From Paludibacteraceae bacterium (lineage in GTDB: Bacteria > Bacteroidota > Bacteroidia > Bacteroidales > Paludibacteraceae): 42,246 nt of DNA. Location of the stretch: assembly GCA_017553575.1 (NCBI GenBank), contig JAFZKQ010000059.1, positions 1-42,246 on the forward strand. Direction: 5' to 3'. The translations under genes and the position numbers were made by a program. The notes below the pieces were generated by a model that was not told the origin of the DNA, made no database searches, and was given only the letters and a program-made list of their open reading frames with translations. Shown in pieces: positions 8,584 to 16,458 of the stretch. Each line of letters opens with the position of its first letter. Position 1 is the first letter of the stretch.

Positions 8584-10440
8584 TTAAGCCTCTTGCAACT
8601 TGTGAGAGAACTTCAAGATGATAAACTCAGCAGGACGAACGGCAGCCAAACCGATCTCGACAATCATCTTGCCTTCCAAGATGTCTTGAGCCGTCATGGT
8701 CTCGTCCAAGCCCACGCGCACGTAGAAGGCCTTGTCTGGAGTAGAACCAGCCAACGCACCGTCACGCCACAAGTTGGAGAGGAAGTTTTCGATTTGGCAA
8801 CGCACCTTCACCCACGTATTCGCATCGTTCGGTTGGAAGACCGCCCAATTGGTTGATTTCTGTACGCTCTCCTCGATATAGTTGAAGAGACGACGAACAG
8901 GCACGTAACGCCACTCGTTGCTGTTACCATCGAGCGTGCGGGCACCCCAGACGATGATACCTTTATCTGAGAAATCGCGAATCGCATTGACCGACTTACC
9001 CGTATTGGCATCGACATTCAAATTCATTTGGTCATTATCAGACAAAACCTCCGAAACAGCAGAGACGGAAGATACGCTAATATTTGCAGGAGCCTGCCAT
9101 ACACCCTTATTGTTATCAACATACGCATAAATACCTGCTATCGCTCCACTTGGAGGTATAATCGCAGCTTTTTTCTGGTATTTCTCAAGGAGTTTTGAAT
9201 AATTAGGAATCTGGGCTATGAGAGCTTTTTCAAGAAGTTTATTTTCCTCTTCTGCTTCAGTCTTAACCTTTCTTGCTGCAGCAACTTCCGCCTCAAAACG
9301 TTTTATCAGTTCAGCAACCTCGTCATTCTTTCCTTCCTTTACAGAAAGTACGCCTGTAGTAGGATTTACAGAAATATATGACAAACCTGCTTTTTCCTTA
9401 TTAAGAGCCTCCTTCTTTCCCTCATATATTAAGGTGAGTTCAGTAATGACGTCTGACCACAATTTTGTAGGATCATCCTCTTTCATCTTCTCCAACTCCC
9501 TATAAACAACTATAGCATTATCAGAACTTGAAAAATCGGATTCCTTTGTAACAACAAACTTGTCTGCATAAGTAAGTTTTCCATCCACATCGGAAAATTT
9601 CCCTACTTCTTCACACCTTGCAATTTCTTTGTCTAATGCTACTTCAACATTAGTTGTTACCTTCGAGTAATCGTACTTTTTAACGTAGTCATTATACAAT
9701 TCATTTCCAGACAAGAACTCCTTAATCTCCTTCAAATTAGCCATTTCCTTGAAGCTAATCTTTTTGGTATAAGAGGTTTGAAGGTAAGGATAGTAGACAG
9801 CGCCATAACTCAAGCCTTTACTTCCCACATTTTTTCTAAACACCTTCATGTCATTGTCCAAACCAGCATCTTCGTCTATTGGCTCAGCATTGTATTGAGC
9901 ATCAAGAATAGCGAAACGGTCGCCCATCTCTTGGCAATGTTGCAAAGCCTGCGATTGGAGAGCACCCAACGTTGAGGAATCCAACAACATAGCGGCATCA
10001 GGGAAAAGAATCAGAGTAACCTCATCAATCTTTTTCAACTCATTGAAGACCGATACGTTTTTAGGGGTCGTATAGGTTTCCAACCCTACACTATCTTCAG
10101 CATCAGCATATTCACCTACCGAAATCACATAGCAAGTGCTACCCCCATTGTCAAAGAACAATCGCATACTATCGTAGAGGACGAATTTATTGCCAGACAA
10201 ATTGCCTGCCTCATTTAACTTCAATTCTGCTCCAACTACGTTTCCTTCAGAATCGGTTTTTTCAAATTTGTTTTCATAATCCAACAAACTGCTTATTTTC
10301 ACTGGTTTACCCTGCTTACCTTCAGGAAACTTTCCTGTAAATCCGATAAACGCAGGAATAGCAGTGGCAACGCCGGCCACTGAGGGTGGGAACTTGGAGA
10401 TTTCCTCCACATAGACTCCCGGGGTTTTGTAATCTGCCAT
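8584..10440 (-). CDS. eCIS contractile sheath protein, Afp2/3/4-like
   Basis: A 618-residue sheath protein. The start MADYKTPGVYVEEI and the C-terminal AAVRPAEFIILKFSHKL are family hallmarks, as are YGAVYYPYL (residues ~213-220), IPPSG..AGIYAYVDNNKGVW (~428-448) and GIIVWGARTL (~494-503). Between residues ~225 and ~425 there is an extra ~200-residue segment, rich in Lys and Glu and partly coiled-coil-like (EVAAARKVKTEAEEENKLLE), at a place where simpler sheaths connect directly. The DNA encoding it (about 9150-9770) is AT-richer than the flanks. It probably forms an outward-facing decoration domain. Only one sheath gene is visible here, whereas Afp and PVC have several. Confidence 0.95.
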   Translation of the reverse strand: MADYKTPGVYVEEISKFPPSVAGVATAIPAFIGFTGKFPEGKQGKPVKISSLLDYENKFEKTDSEGNVVGAELKLNEAGNLSGNKFVLYDSMRLFFDNGGSTCYVISVGEYADAEDSVGLETYTTPKNVSVFNELKKIDEVTLILFPDAAMLLDSSTLGALQSQALQHCQEMGDRFAILDAQYNAEPIDEDAGLDNDMKVFRKNVGSKGLSYGAVYYPYLQTSYTKKISFKEMANLKEIKEFLSGNELYNDYVKKYDYSKVTTNVEVALDKEIARCEEVGKFSDVDGKLTYADKFVVTKESDFSSSDNAIVVYRELEKMKEDDPTKLWSDVITELTLIYEGKKEALNKEKAGLSYISVNPTTGVLSVKEGKNDEVAELIKRFEAEVAAARKVKTEAEEENKLLEKALIAQIPNYSKLLEKYQKKAAIIPPSGAIAGIYAYVDNNKGVWQAPANISVSSVSAVSEVLSDNDQMNLNVDANTGKSVNAIRDFSDKGIIVWGARTLDGNSNEWRYVPVRRLFNYIEESVQKSTNWAVFQPNDANTWVKVRCQIENFLSNLWRDGALAGSTPDKAFYVRVGLDETMTAQDILEGKMIVEIGLAAVRPAEFIILKFSHKLQEA

Positions 10441-10465
10441 AAAATTCTGTTTAATTTTCTATTAG

Positions 10466-11461
10466 TTAATCAGTTAATTTATTTTGTATACTTTCTTTGA
10501 TTTCCGAATCTGCCAAGGCTCGGTTGAGGGCTTTCGTCTCCGTCGGGGTGTGCGTCTCCGGCGACCTTTTATAGATCTCCGCCAAAGCCGCTATCAAGAT
10601 CTCCCTTTGTTGGTGTTTCACGTCACGGATTCGCGTAGGGATGACATATTCTCCAGAGAGGTCCGTCCGATCTATTTCGCTCTCATGCCAAGTCTCCTCG
10701 CGCATCCACTGGCGCAACACGGCTTTCCGTCGCTTTAACTCCTCAGAATCGTCCTCTTCATCGACGATTTCCGCATCCACCCTCGGGTAGGCATAGCGCA
10801 CGACCATCTCCCGACGCAGGTCGTCCTTCTCTTCATCCGACAACTTCTCCCCAGCGTGGAGTTTGACGAGGAGTCTCGACCAAGGACCAGAATTTCCCGT
10901 AAGAGAAAGACTTGACACAGGATAGACGGGTTGCGTGCTCGTCTCAGAAGAGATGGTCACCATCCGTACCTTATAGACCACCGAAGGCACCACCTTGCCA
11001 CCCAAGGTCTGCCACATGCTATTGTGTTGCTCGGCGGTGAGCGACTGAAGTTCCACCCGCAAATGGTTGCCACTGATTTCATCGCTGCCCAGCTCATAAT
11101 CGATACTGTTCATCCAATAGACCACATCGGAGATTTGCGCTATAGCCGTCTCGTAGATCTGCGCATGGGAAGAGATCAGTATATAGAGGTTGAGGCAGAT
11201 GTCGGGGTTTCGTCTTTTAGACATCGCCTTCCGCTTCCCATCTTGTGCGTCAATGCCATACTGAAAAACATTCTGTGGCTTGCGTGAGGTCTCCTCTTCA
11301 ACACGGAGGAGGGTGATGACGATGTCCTCTCCTTCCTTCTGACCATCTTTTTCGATGGGTGCAAGGGCGACCATGACTTTACCTAAACCCTTCTCTTTCT
11401 GTTTTGCAGAATCGAAGCAGTTTTCAAGATATTTTCTTATGTCTTTTAATGTGTTGTACAT
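10466..11461 (-). CDS. DUF4255 tube-terminator/cap protein, Afp16-like
   Basis: A 331-residue protein. The first ~205 residues have the Pvc16/DUF4255 N-terminal pattern: a short helix, 'GEDIVITLLRVEEETSRK', 'PDICLNLYILISSHAQIYETAIAQISDVVYWM' in parts, then 'LRVELQSLTAEQHNSMWQTLGGK..PSVVYKVRMV' and the 'GPWS' turn. Such proteins cap the distal end of tube and sheath and set particle length. The last ~110 residues are an unusually long charged extension without a motif I recognise. The start overlaps the end of the upstream DUF4157 cargo gene by 16 nt, so cap and cargo are co-translated. It is followed 25 nt later by the sheath gene. (Quoted segments are separate excerpts.). Confidence 0.87.
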   Translation of the reverse strand: MYNTLKDIRKYLENCFDSAKQKEKGLGKVMVALAPIEKDGQKEGEDIVITLLRVEEETSRKPQNVFQYGIDAQDGKRKAMSKRRNPDICLNLYILISSHAQIYETAIAQISDVVYWMNSIDYELGSDEISGNHLRVELQSLTAEQHNSMWQTLGGKVVPSVVYKVRMVTISSETSTQPVYPVSSLSLTGNSGPWSRLLVKLHAGEKLSDEEKDDLRREMVVRYAYPRVDAEIVDEEDDSEELKRRKAVLRQWMREETWHESEIDRTDLSGEYVIPTRIRDVKHQQREILIAALAEIYKRSPETHTPTETKALNRALADSEIKESIQNKLTD

Positions 11462-13242
11462 GTGTATTTGTTTGTTTTGGACAAATTAATTATGGCCATT
11501 ATACTTAGCAAATTCCGCTGATTATCCAAGAATTCTTTAACTTCCGCATGACTATCATAGTATTGATACAATTTCATCCAAATCAATTGGAAATACAAGC
11601 CATTTATCAACTCAAATAAAGAAGGCCTGCATACTATTTCCTTATTCATGTTATTCGACCATTCGTTTTTCAGCAATGCATAGTGCTCTGCCATTTTTTT
11701 AACCCAATCAAATTCTTCCCATTGTTTTAGGTGCAGAATGTCCAACTCCATTCTTTTTGTCATCATGCCACGTAACTCTTCAATCTTCTCATAATCACCT
11801 CCAGCATCTATAGCATCTAAAGCCTCTTTTATATCCAAAAGAGAATGAAAAGCATTAGCAGTTTCTCGAATAATAAAAATAGAGGTTACTGAATTCGTAT
11901 TATTTTCTCTTTTATAGATATTAGTTCCCTCATGTTCAGTGAAATGGCTAGACTCAATTGTATAATAAGAAGGCTTATTTTCTTGGGTATCCACCACTCC
12001 ATTTTCACCTTTAATTTCTCTATTATAAAGCAATTCCAACGTTCCATCTGAATGCAATTTAATTCTGCTTTTACCAGCAAACATTGGCGCATTACCCGAA
12101 TAAATAGTTACATATACCTTTTTCTCTCGTAGCTTAAGATCTAACACATCTCTGAAATTGCTTTTCTTATCCTCATCTTTCATCTTTTCATCATAAACAT
12201 GTGAATTTGTAGAACACGAATTCAATATAATAGATTGAGGTATAGGACGATTCAATTTTTTTATCTTACTCATCACGGTAACGACCGCATTAAAAAAAGA
12301 CTTGCTTTCTTCCGGGTTTCTTATATCAACAACAGACAATCCTTCTTTTTTAGCATCTTTATCATCACATTTCAACACCTCTTTCATGGAAGAATTATTT
12401 TTTGCCCAAAGGCAAGGACCAGAATATGCTCCCTCTAACGTACTCAAAGCAATACCAAACCACTCTCCATGCCCGGATATTATAAGATTTTGAACATACT
12501 CATCTTTCCCTACACTACTTACCAATTTTTTAGCTATATCACTAACAGACATTCCTTCATCAAGGAATATACACTTAAAATCATTGATTTTATTGTCGTT
12601 TTCATCCTTATATTCAAATCCACTATCTCCATAGAATTCCTTACCACCAGCCTTAGGACTCGCGATCAAAGCTAACGTGATCAATTTATAATTATTACCT
12701 GGTTTCCTTCCCACCTTTCCTCCACCTTGTGCTACATGCGCCAACTCATGCGCCACCAATCTTTGGCCTTCCGAAGTCTCAGGTGAAAACTGCCCTCGAT
12801 TGAAATATATATCATTACCATGCGTGAAAGCCTTGGCGTGGATGCTACTGCTTAGGCCTGCCGCCTCGCTGTCCGTGTGCAGGCGCACTTGGGAGAAATC
12901 ACGATCGAAACCACGCTCCATCATGCCCCGCAAGCCAGCAGGCATTGTCTGTCCACCACCTTGTAAATGATTCAGTTGGCTCTCCATCTGCGAGGAGACA
13001 GCCATGCCTCCACCAGCACCACCACCCGAAATTTTTCGGCACACCTTGCCACTCATCACCTCACTGGCTGCAACATCGGCTTCCTGCTCGTCACTGTCAC
13101 CAGGCTCGGTTAGCTCCAACTTAGGGTGGATGAGAGTACGGGAGGGGAAGGATTTTCCAGAACCATTCTGTTTTTGCGGATGGTTTTGGAAATCGGGATT
13201 ATTGCCTGATTTATATTTTGTATTATATGAAATCATATTCAA
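11446..13242 (-). CDS. DUF4157-headed eCIS cargo candidate with caspase-like (clan CD) C-terminal domain
   Basis: A 598-residue protein. Residues ~38-66 (PKLELTEPGDSDEQEAD..A) are the usual lead-in to DUF4157. A Gly-rich linker follows, then DUF4157 at ~100-178 with an intact HELAH (165-169) zinc-type motif. The C-terminal ~420 residues are AT-rich and unrelated to the neighbouring cargo gene. There I see a beta strand ending in ISGHG (His258-Gly259) and, 85 residues on, IILNSCS (Cys343), the His-Gly ... hydrophobic-x-S-Cys layout of caspase/CHAT/C80-type cysteine peptidases. DUF4157 is an established marker of eCIS-linked toxins, thought to act in loading or processing. The gene runs directly (16-nt overlap) into the cap gene. 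The caspase-like call is inference from motif spacing; the DUF4157 call is firm. Confidence 0.8.
   Translation of the reverse strand: MNMISYNTKYKSGNNPDFQNHPQKQNGSGKSFPSRTLIHPKLELTEPGDSDEQEADVAASEVMSGKVCRKISGGGAGGGMAVSSQMESQLNHLQGGGQTMPAGLRGMMERGFDRDFSQVRLHTDSEAAGLSSSIHAKAFTHGNDIYFNRGQFSPETSEGQRLVAHELAHVAQGGGKVGRKPGNNYKLITLALIASPKAGGKEFYGDSGFEYKDENDNKINDFKCIFLDEGMSVSDIAKKLVSSVGKDEYVQNLIISGHGEWFGIALSTLEGAYSGPCLWAKNNSSMKEVLKCDDKDAKKEGLSVVDIRNPEESKSFFNAVVTVMSKIKKLNRPIPQSIILNSCSTNSHVYDEKMKDEDKKSNFRDVLDLKLREKKVYVTIYSGNAPMFAGKSRIKLHSDGTLELLYNREIKGENGVVDTQENKPSYYTIESSHFTEHEGTNIYKRENNTNSVTSIFIIRETANAFHSLLDIKEALDAIDAGGDYEKIEELRGMMTKRMELDILHLKQWEEFDWVKKMAEHYALLKNEWSNNMNKEIVCRPSLFELINGLYFQLIWMKLYQYYDSHAEVKEFLDNQRNLLSIMAIINLSKTNKYTCTTH
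12707..13144 (-). repeat. Direct repeat copy A (DUF4157 core of cargo gene 1)
   Basis: This 438-bp block aligns without gaps to 14379-14816 at a constant offset of 1672 bp. I count about 32 differences by eye, roughly 93% identity, many at third codon positions. It encodes the PGDSDEQEAD lead-in, the linker and the DUF4157 core. Similarity stops sharply on both sides. Confidence 0.92.
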
Positions 13243-13463
13243 TAATTAACGAATACATTTTACGCTATGCAAAAAACTCATGAATGACTCATAAAAAACA
13301 TGTCTGACGCTCATATCCAACCAAGAACCGTCTCCCACTCTGCTCATCAATGCCTTATTTGAATTTACATTCAACATTATAACATTATGGTGCTTATATA
13401 TAGCATTTGATTTCTACTCATCTGCAATGATGCAACAATCACTCAACCATATAAAAAAGATGC

Positions 13464-13489
13464 ACAGAAAAATTGAAATGTTTTTCTGT
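13464..13489 (-). other. AT-rich hairpin between the two cargo genes
   Basis: ACAGAAAAA and TTTTTCTGT form a 9-bp inverted repeat with an 8-nt loop, shortly after the stop of cargo gene 2. It could act as a weak terminator or processing site that reduces read-through to the downstream genes. It lacks a GC-rich stem, so the assignment is weak. The rest of the 277-bp gap holds no gene I can support. Confidence 0.35.
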
Positions 13490-13519
13490 TGAATATTCAA
13501 GCGTACAGTTTTCCTTCCT

Positions 13520-14899
13520 TTATTGGCCATTTCGTCTCTGCTTATCTTCCTTTATTTTTTTCTTCCAAGTCTTAGTTGTTAAATCATATTTTTTCCCATT
13601 AAAGAAATAATATTCAAATTCATAACCATGGTTGCTGAGAATATATAGAATTGCGTCGTCTATATTTTGAGGCTCACCTTCTTTTTGAGGTTTACCCTTT
13701 TTATCTTTCACTTCAACTTCTTTTACTTCATCATTATCAGACACATACCATTTATTATTATAATTAAACAATAGTGCATAATGTTCCTTAAATTTTAATG
13801 GATAATATATTCTATTCGGATTTGTTCCCGATATTGGTTTAGTTTGCAAACCATCAGCAAAATCGTCAAGCCTATTTATTAGATTATTAAAACCATCTGT
13901 ACCCAATTTGATTTTAGAATTAGGATTAAAAACGGATATTGGAATATCAACATCATAAAGAGTATTGTCCATTGAACGCATTTTAGCAGTAACTCTAGTG
14001 ACTCTGTTGTTTCCTTTATTATCTTTATCCCAATCATATCTATATTGAAATGCATCACTTTCAAAAGAAGGAAATATTTTTAACAAACTTTCCCTGAACT
14101 TCCGTTTATCTTCATCAGATGCACTCTTATTATATACCTCATTTTCCAAATAAGATAGAGCCTCCAACATATAAACATCACAATCAACAACTTTACGCTT
14201 TTCTCCCTTTGGAGCTAAAAGATTTAGAGTATGAATTGTGTAATTTCCATCAGCATTAAATAAAACATCGACACCTGAGTTTTCAATAGAACCACTTTCT
14301 AACCAATCCTCACGATGAACAAAATTATTTTTTAAATAATTCCTTAGATTGTCAATTTCGTCAACCTCCTCTCCATCTCTTCCCACCTTTCCTCCCCCTT
14401 GTGCCACATGCGCCAACTCATGCGCCACCAATCTTTGGCCTTCCGACGTTTCAGGAGAGAACTGTCCTCGATTGAAATAAATATCATTACCATGCGTGAA
14501 AGCCTTGGCGTGGATGCTACTGCTTAGGCCTGCCGCTTCGCTGTCCGTGTGTAGGCGCACTTGAGAGAAATCACGGTCGAAACCACGCTCCATCATGCCC
14601 CGCAAGCCAGCGGGCATCGACTGTCCACCACCTTGTAAATGATTCAGTTGGCTCTCCATCTGCGAGGAGACTGCCATGCCTCCACCGGCACCACCACCCG
14701 AGATTTTTCGGCATACCTTACCACTCATCACATCACTGGCTGCGGCATCGGCTTCCTGTTCGTCACTGTCGCCGGGCTCGGTCAGCTCCAACTTGGGATG
14801 GATAATCGTACGGGAAGGATAGGAAACATTCCCTGAACGATTTTGTTGCGAAGAAGGCGTGTTCACCTTACCTTGCATAGCAGACTCATTTACAAACAT
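13520..14899 (-). CDS. DUF4157-headed eCIS cargo candidate with possible papain-like C-terminal domain
   Basis: A 459-residue protein and the first gene of the injection-system operon. Residues ~28-174 are almost identical to the equivalent part of the downstream cargo protein: the PGDSDEQEAD lead-in, the GGGAGGG linker and DUF4157 with HELAH at 160-164. Directly after GGKVGR the two proteins diverge completely. The remaining ~285 residues are AT-rich and carry VVDCDVYMLEAL (Cys240), then HYALLF (His373) and KWYVSDND (Asp388), a Cys-His-Asp order with a 'H-x4-F ... W-Y-V-x-D' pattern as seen in papain-like hydrolases. The tail is strongly basic. There is no signal peptide or membrane segment, consistent with cargo loaded inside the cell. 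The catalytic proposal is tentative. Confidence 0.75.
   Translation of the reverse strand: MFVNESAMQGKVNTPSSQQNRSGNVSYPSRTIIHPKLELTEPGDSDEQEADAAASDVMSGKVCRKISGGGAGGGMAVSSQMESQLNHLQGGGQSMPAGLRGMMERGFDRDFSQVRLHTDSEAAGLSSSIHAKAFTHGNDIYFNRGQFSPETSEGQRLVAHELAHVAQGGGKVGRDGEEVDEIDNLRNYLKNNFVHREDWLESGSIENSGVDVLFNADGNYTIHTLNLLAPKGEKRKVVDCDVYMLEALSYLENEVYNKSASDEDKRKFRESLLKIFPSFESDAFQYRYDWDKDNKGNNRVTRVTAKMRSMDNTLYDVDIPISVFNPNSKIKLGTDGFNNLINRLDDFADGLQTKPISGTNPNRIYYPLKFKEHYALLFNYNNKWYVSDNDEVKEVEVKDKKGKPQKEGEPQNIDDAILYILSNHGYEFEYYFFNGKKYDLTTKTWKKKIKEDKQRRNGQ
14379..14816 (-). repeat. Direct repeat copy B (DUF4157 core of cargo gene 2)
   Basis: Second copy of the 438-bp block described at 12707-13144, in the same orientation. 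The left edge (downstream end of the coding block) coincides with the codons for GGKVGR, the junction where the variable C-terminal cargo domain begins. Confidence 0.92.
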
Positions 14900-15594
14900 A
14901 CTGTTTTTTATTTCTTAAGGGTTAATGGTTGGTTCTCTCGTTCAATTACCTATAATCAGAAGAACCTTCATTCTGATTACAGAAAAGTCATTCACCGAAA
15001 ATCAATATTTAGGTTACAAAAAAGATAACAAAGAAACAAAATCAATAAGATTGTATTTCATCTATATATTTCTTAATTATCGGCTATTCTAAAAACAAGC
15101 TTTCTTCAATTCAGTACACAAAAACAAATCAGACTTACAAAAAAAGCTGTTCTTTCAAATCGACATATCAAAGTTATATAAACATTACAAAGATTAAAAA
15201 CAAACAACAATAAAACTTATCAACAATTCAACAAAACACATATTATTCAGTATAAATTTTACACATTTTTCAACATAATAATTCATTTTATCAGAACCAC
15301 AAAATAAGATTTTCACAAATCAAGCATTCTTCCAAAGTCTTGATAAACGCGGTCTCCAGCGACATAGACAACCGATGCCAACAAGCAATGTTGTGCAAGG
15401 AAAAGAGTTTCAAAGCCCACTGAATTCATTTTTTTATTTGCAAGTCACCCATCGCAATCGAACACGTTTTAAACGTTTTCTTTTTGGAATCAATGAAAAA
15501 CATCTATTTTTGTGAATATAGCCAAGATCCTTTAACAAGAAGCGGCACAACACGTCTACACACAAGACTGAACACAAAATAGATTCAAGCCAAA
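14900..15594. other. Intergenic region between divergent cargo operon and esterase
   Basis: About 700 bp, strongly AT-rich, with no convincing reading frame on either strand. It must hold the promoter for the leftward injection-system operon. A minus-strand TAACTTTG (15169-15176) fits the Bacteroidetes -7 consensus but has no -33 TTTG at normal spacing. The rightward promoter candidate is listed separately. A small palindrome (CGTTT-T-AAACG, near 15469) lies close to the latter. Confidence 0.6.
15483..15512 (+). promoter_or_regulatory. Candidate Bacteroidetes promoter for the esterase gene
   Basis: TTTG at 15483-15486 and TATTTTTG at 15505-15512 fit the -33/-7 consensus TTTG and TAnnTTTG with an 18-nt spacer, one less than usual. 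The element lies about 80 nt before the esterase start. Confidence 0.5.
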
Positions 15595-16458
15595 ATGAAA
15601 CAGATAAAACTCCTTTTTCTCGCCACGTTAGCGACGTTGATGAGCTCTGCAACCACTTATGCAGAACCGAATCCGAATTTCCACATATACCTATGCTTCG
15701 GACAATCCAACATGGAAGGACACGGCCTCATTGAAGAGCAAGACAAGAGCGTCAACAGCCGATTCCAAGTGCTCTGCACCTACGACAACTGCGACCAGCG
15801 AAAGAGAGGCTGCTGGTACGACGCCGTGCCTCCCCTCTCCTGCTGCATCGGGGAACGACTCGGTCCTGTAGACTATTTCGGTCGCACACTAGTGAAAAAT
15901 TTGCCCGACAGCATCAAAGTAGGTGTCGTTGTCGTGGCTGTTGGCGGTTGCGACATCCAACTCTTCGAGAAAGAGAACCACAAAAATTACCGTGGCGAGG
16001 CCTATATGCAAAGTTCCATCCAATCCTACGGTGGAAACCCTTATGGACGATTGGTGGAGATGGGGAAAGAGGCCCAGAAAGTGGGGGTCATCAAAGGCAT
16101 ACTCCTCCACCAAGGCGAGACAAACACAGGACAAAGCAACTGGCCCAGCCGCGTAAAGGGGGTATACAACAACTTAATTTCCGACTTGGGACTGAAGGCG
16201 ACTGACGTGCCCCTGCTGGTGGGCGAAGTACTTCGCACCGAGGAAGGTGGCGTATGTGGTAAGATGAACGAAATTATCGACATTGTGCCCAACACCATTC
16301 CCAACTCCTACGTAATCTCAGCAAAAGGATTAGGCCACAAAGGCGACCGGGTGCACTTCTCCTCGGCAAGCTACCGCATTTTAGGCGAACGCTATGCAGA
16401 ACAAATGCTGAAAATCCTAAAACAAGAAGAGAGTACCGCTCCAACAAAAAAGAAGTAA
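15595..16458 (+). CDS. Secreted SGNH/SASA-type carbohydrate acetylesterase
   Basis: A 287-residue protein with an N-terminal signal peptide (MKQIKLLFLATLATLMSSAT, cleavage near TYA-EP). GQSNMEG at 36-42 is the block I nucleophile motif (Ser38) of the sialate O-acetylesterase/CE6 acetylxylan esterase group. HQGETN in the middle is the conserved Q-G-E block, and DRVHFS near the end supplies the Asp251-x-x-His254 pair. The catalytic set is therefore complete. Predicted role: removal of O-acetyl groups from glycans (sialic acids or xylan) in the periplasm or outside the cell. Substrate cannot be decided from sequence. Six or more cysteines in the mature part suggest disulphides. It stands alone; the genes on both sides are unrelated. 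Confidence 0.88.
   Translation: MKQIKLLFLATLATLMSSATTYAEPNPNFHIYLCFGQSNMEGHGLIEEQDKSVNSRFQVLCTYDNCDQRKRGCWYDAVPPLSCCIGERLGPVDYFGRTLVKNLPDSIKVGVVVVAVGGCDIQLFEKENHKNYRGEAYMQSSIQSYGGNPYGRLVEMGKEAQKVGVIKGILLHQGETNTGQSNWPSRVKGVYNNLISDLGLKATDVPLLVGEVLRTEEGGVCGKMNEIIDIVPNTIPNSYVISAKGLGHKGDRVHFSSASYRILGERYAEQMLKILKQEESTAPTKKK

Noticed and set aside
13243..13519. An immunity gene between the two cargo genes
   Set aside because: No reading frame of reasonable length on either strand. eCIS cargo aimed at other cells does not require an immunity partner.
1..14899. Prophage or type VI secretion system instead of an eCIS
   Set aside because: No capsid, portal, terminase or lysis genes, and no TssJ/L/M-type membrane complex. 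DUF4255, DUF5908, the Afp7-like adaptor and the DUF4157 cargo are eCIS markers. The left side is unseen, so a small doubt remains.
15434..15652. A 72-codon minus-strand frame overlapping the esterase start
   Set aside because: It overlaps a signal-peptide-bearing gene and its promoter, and the product has no recognisable feature.
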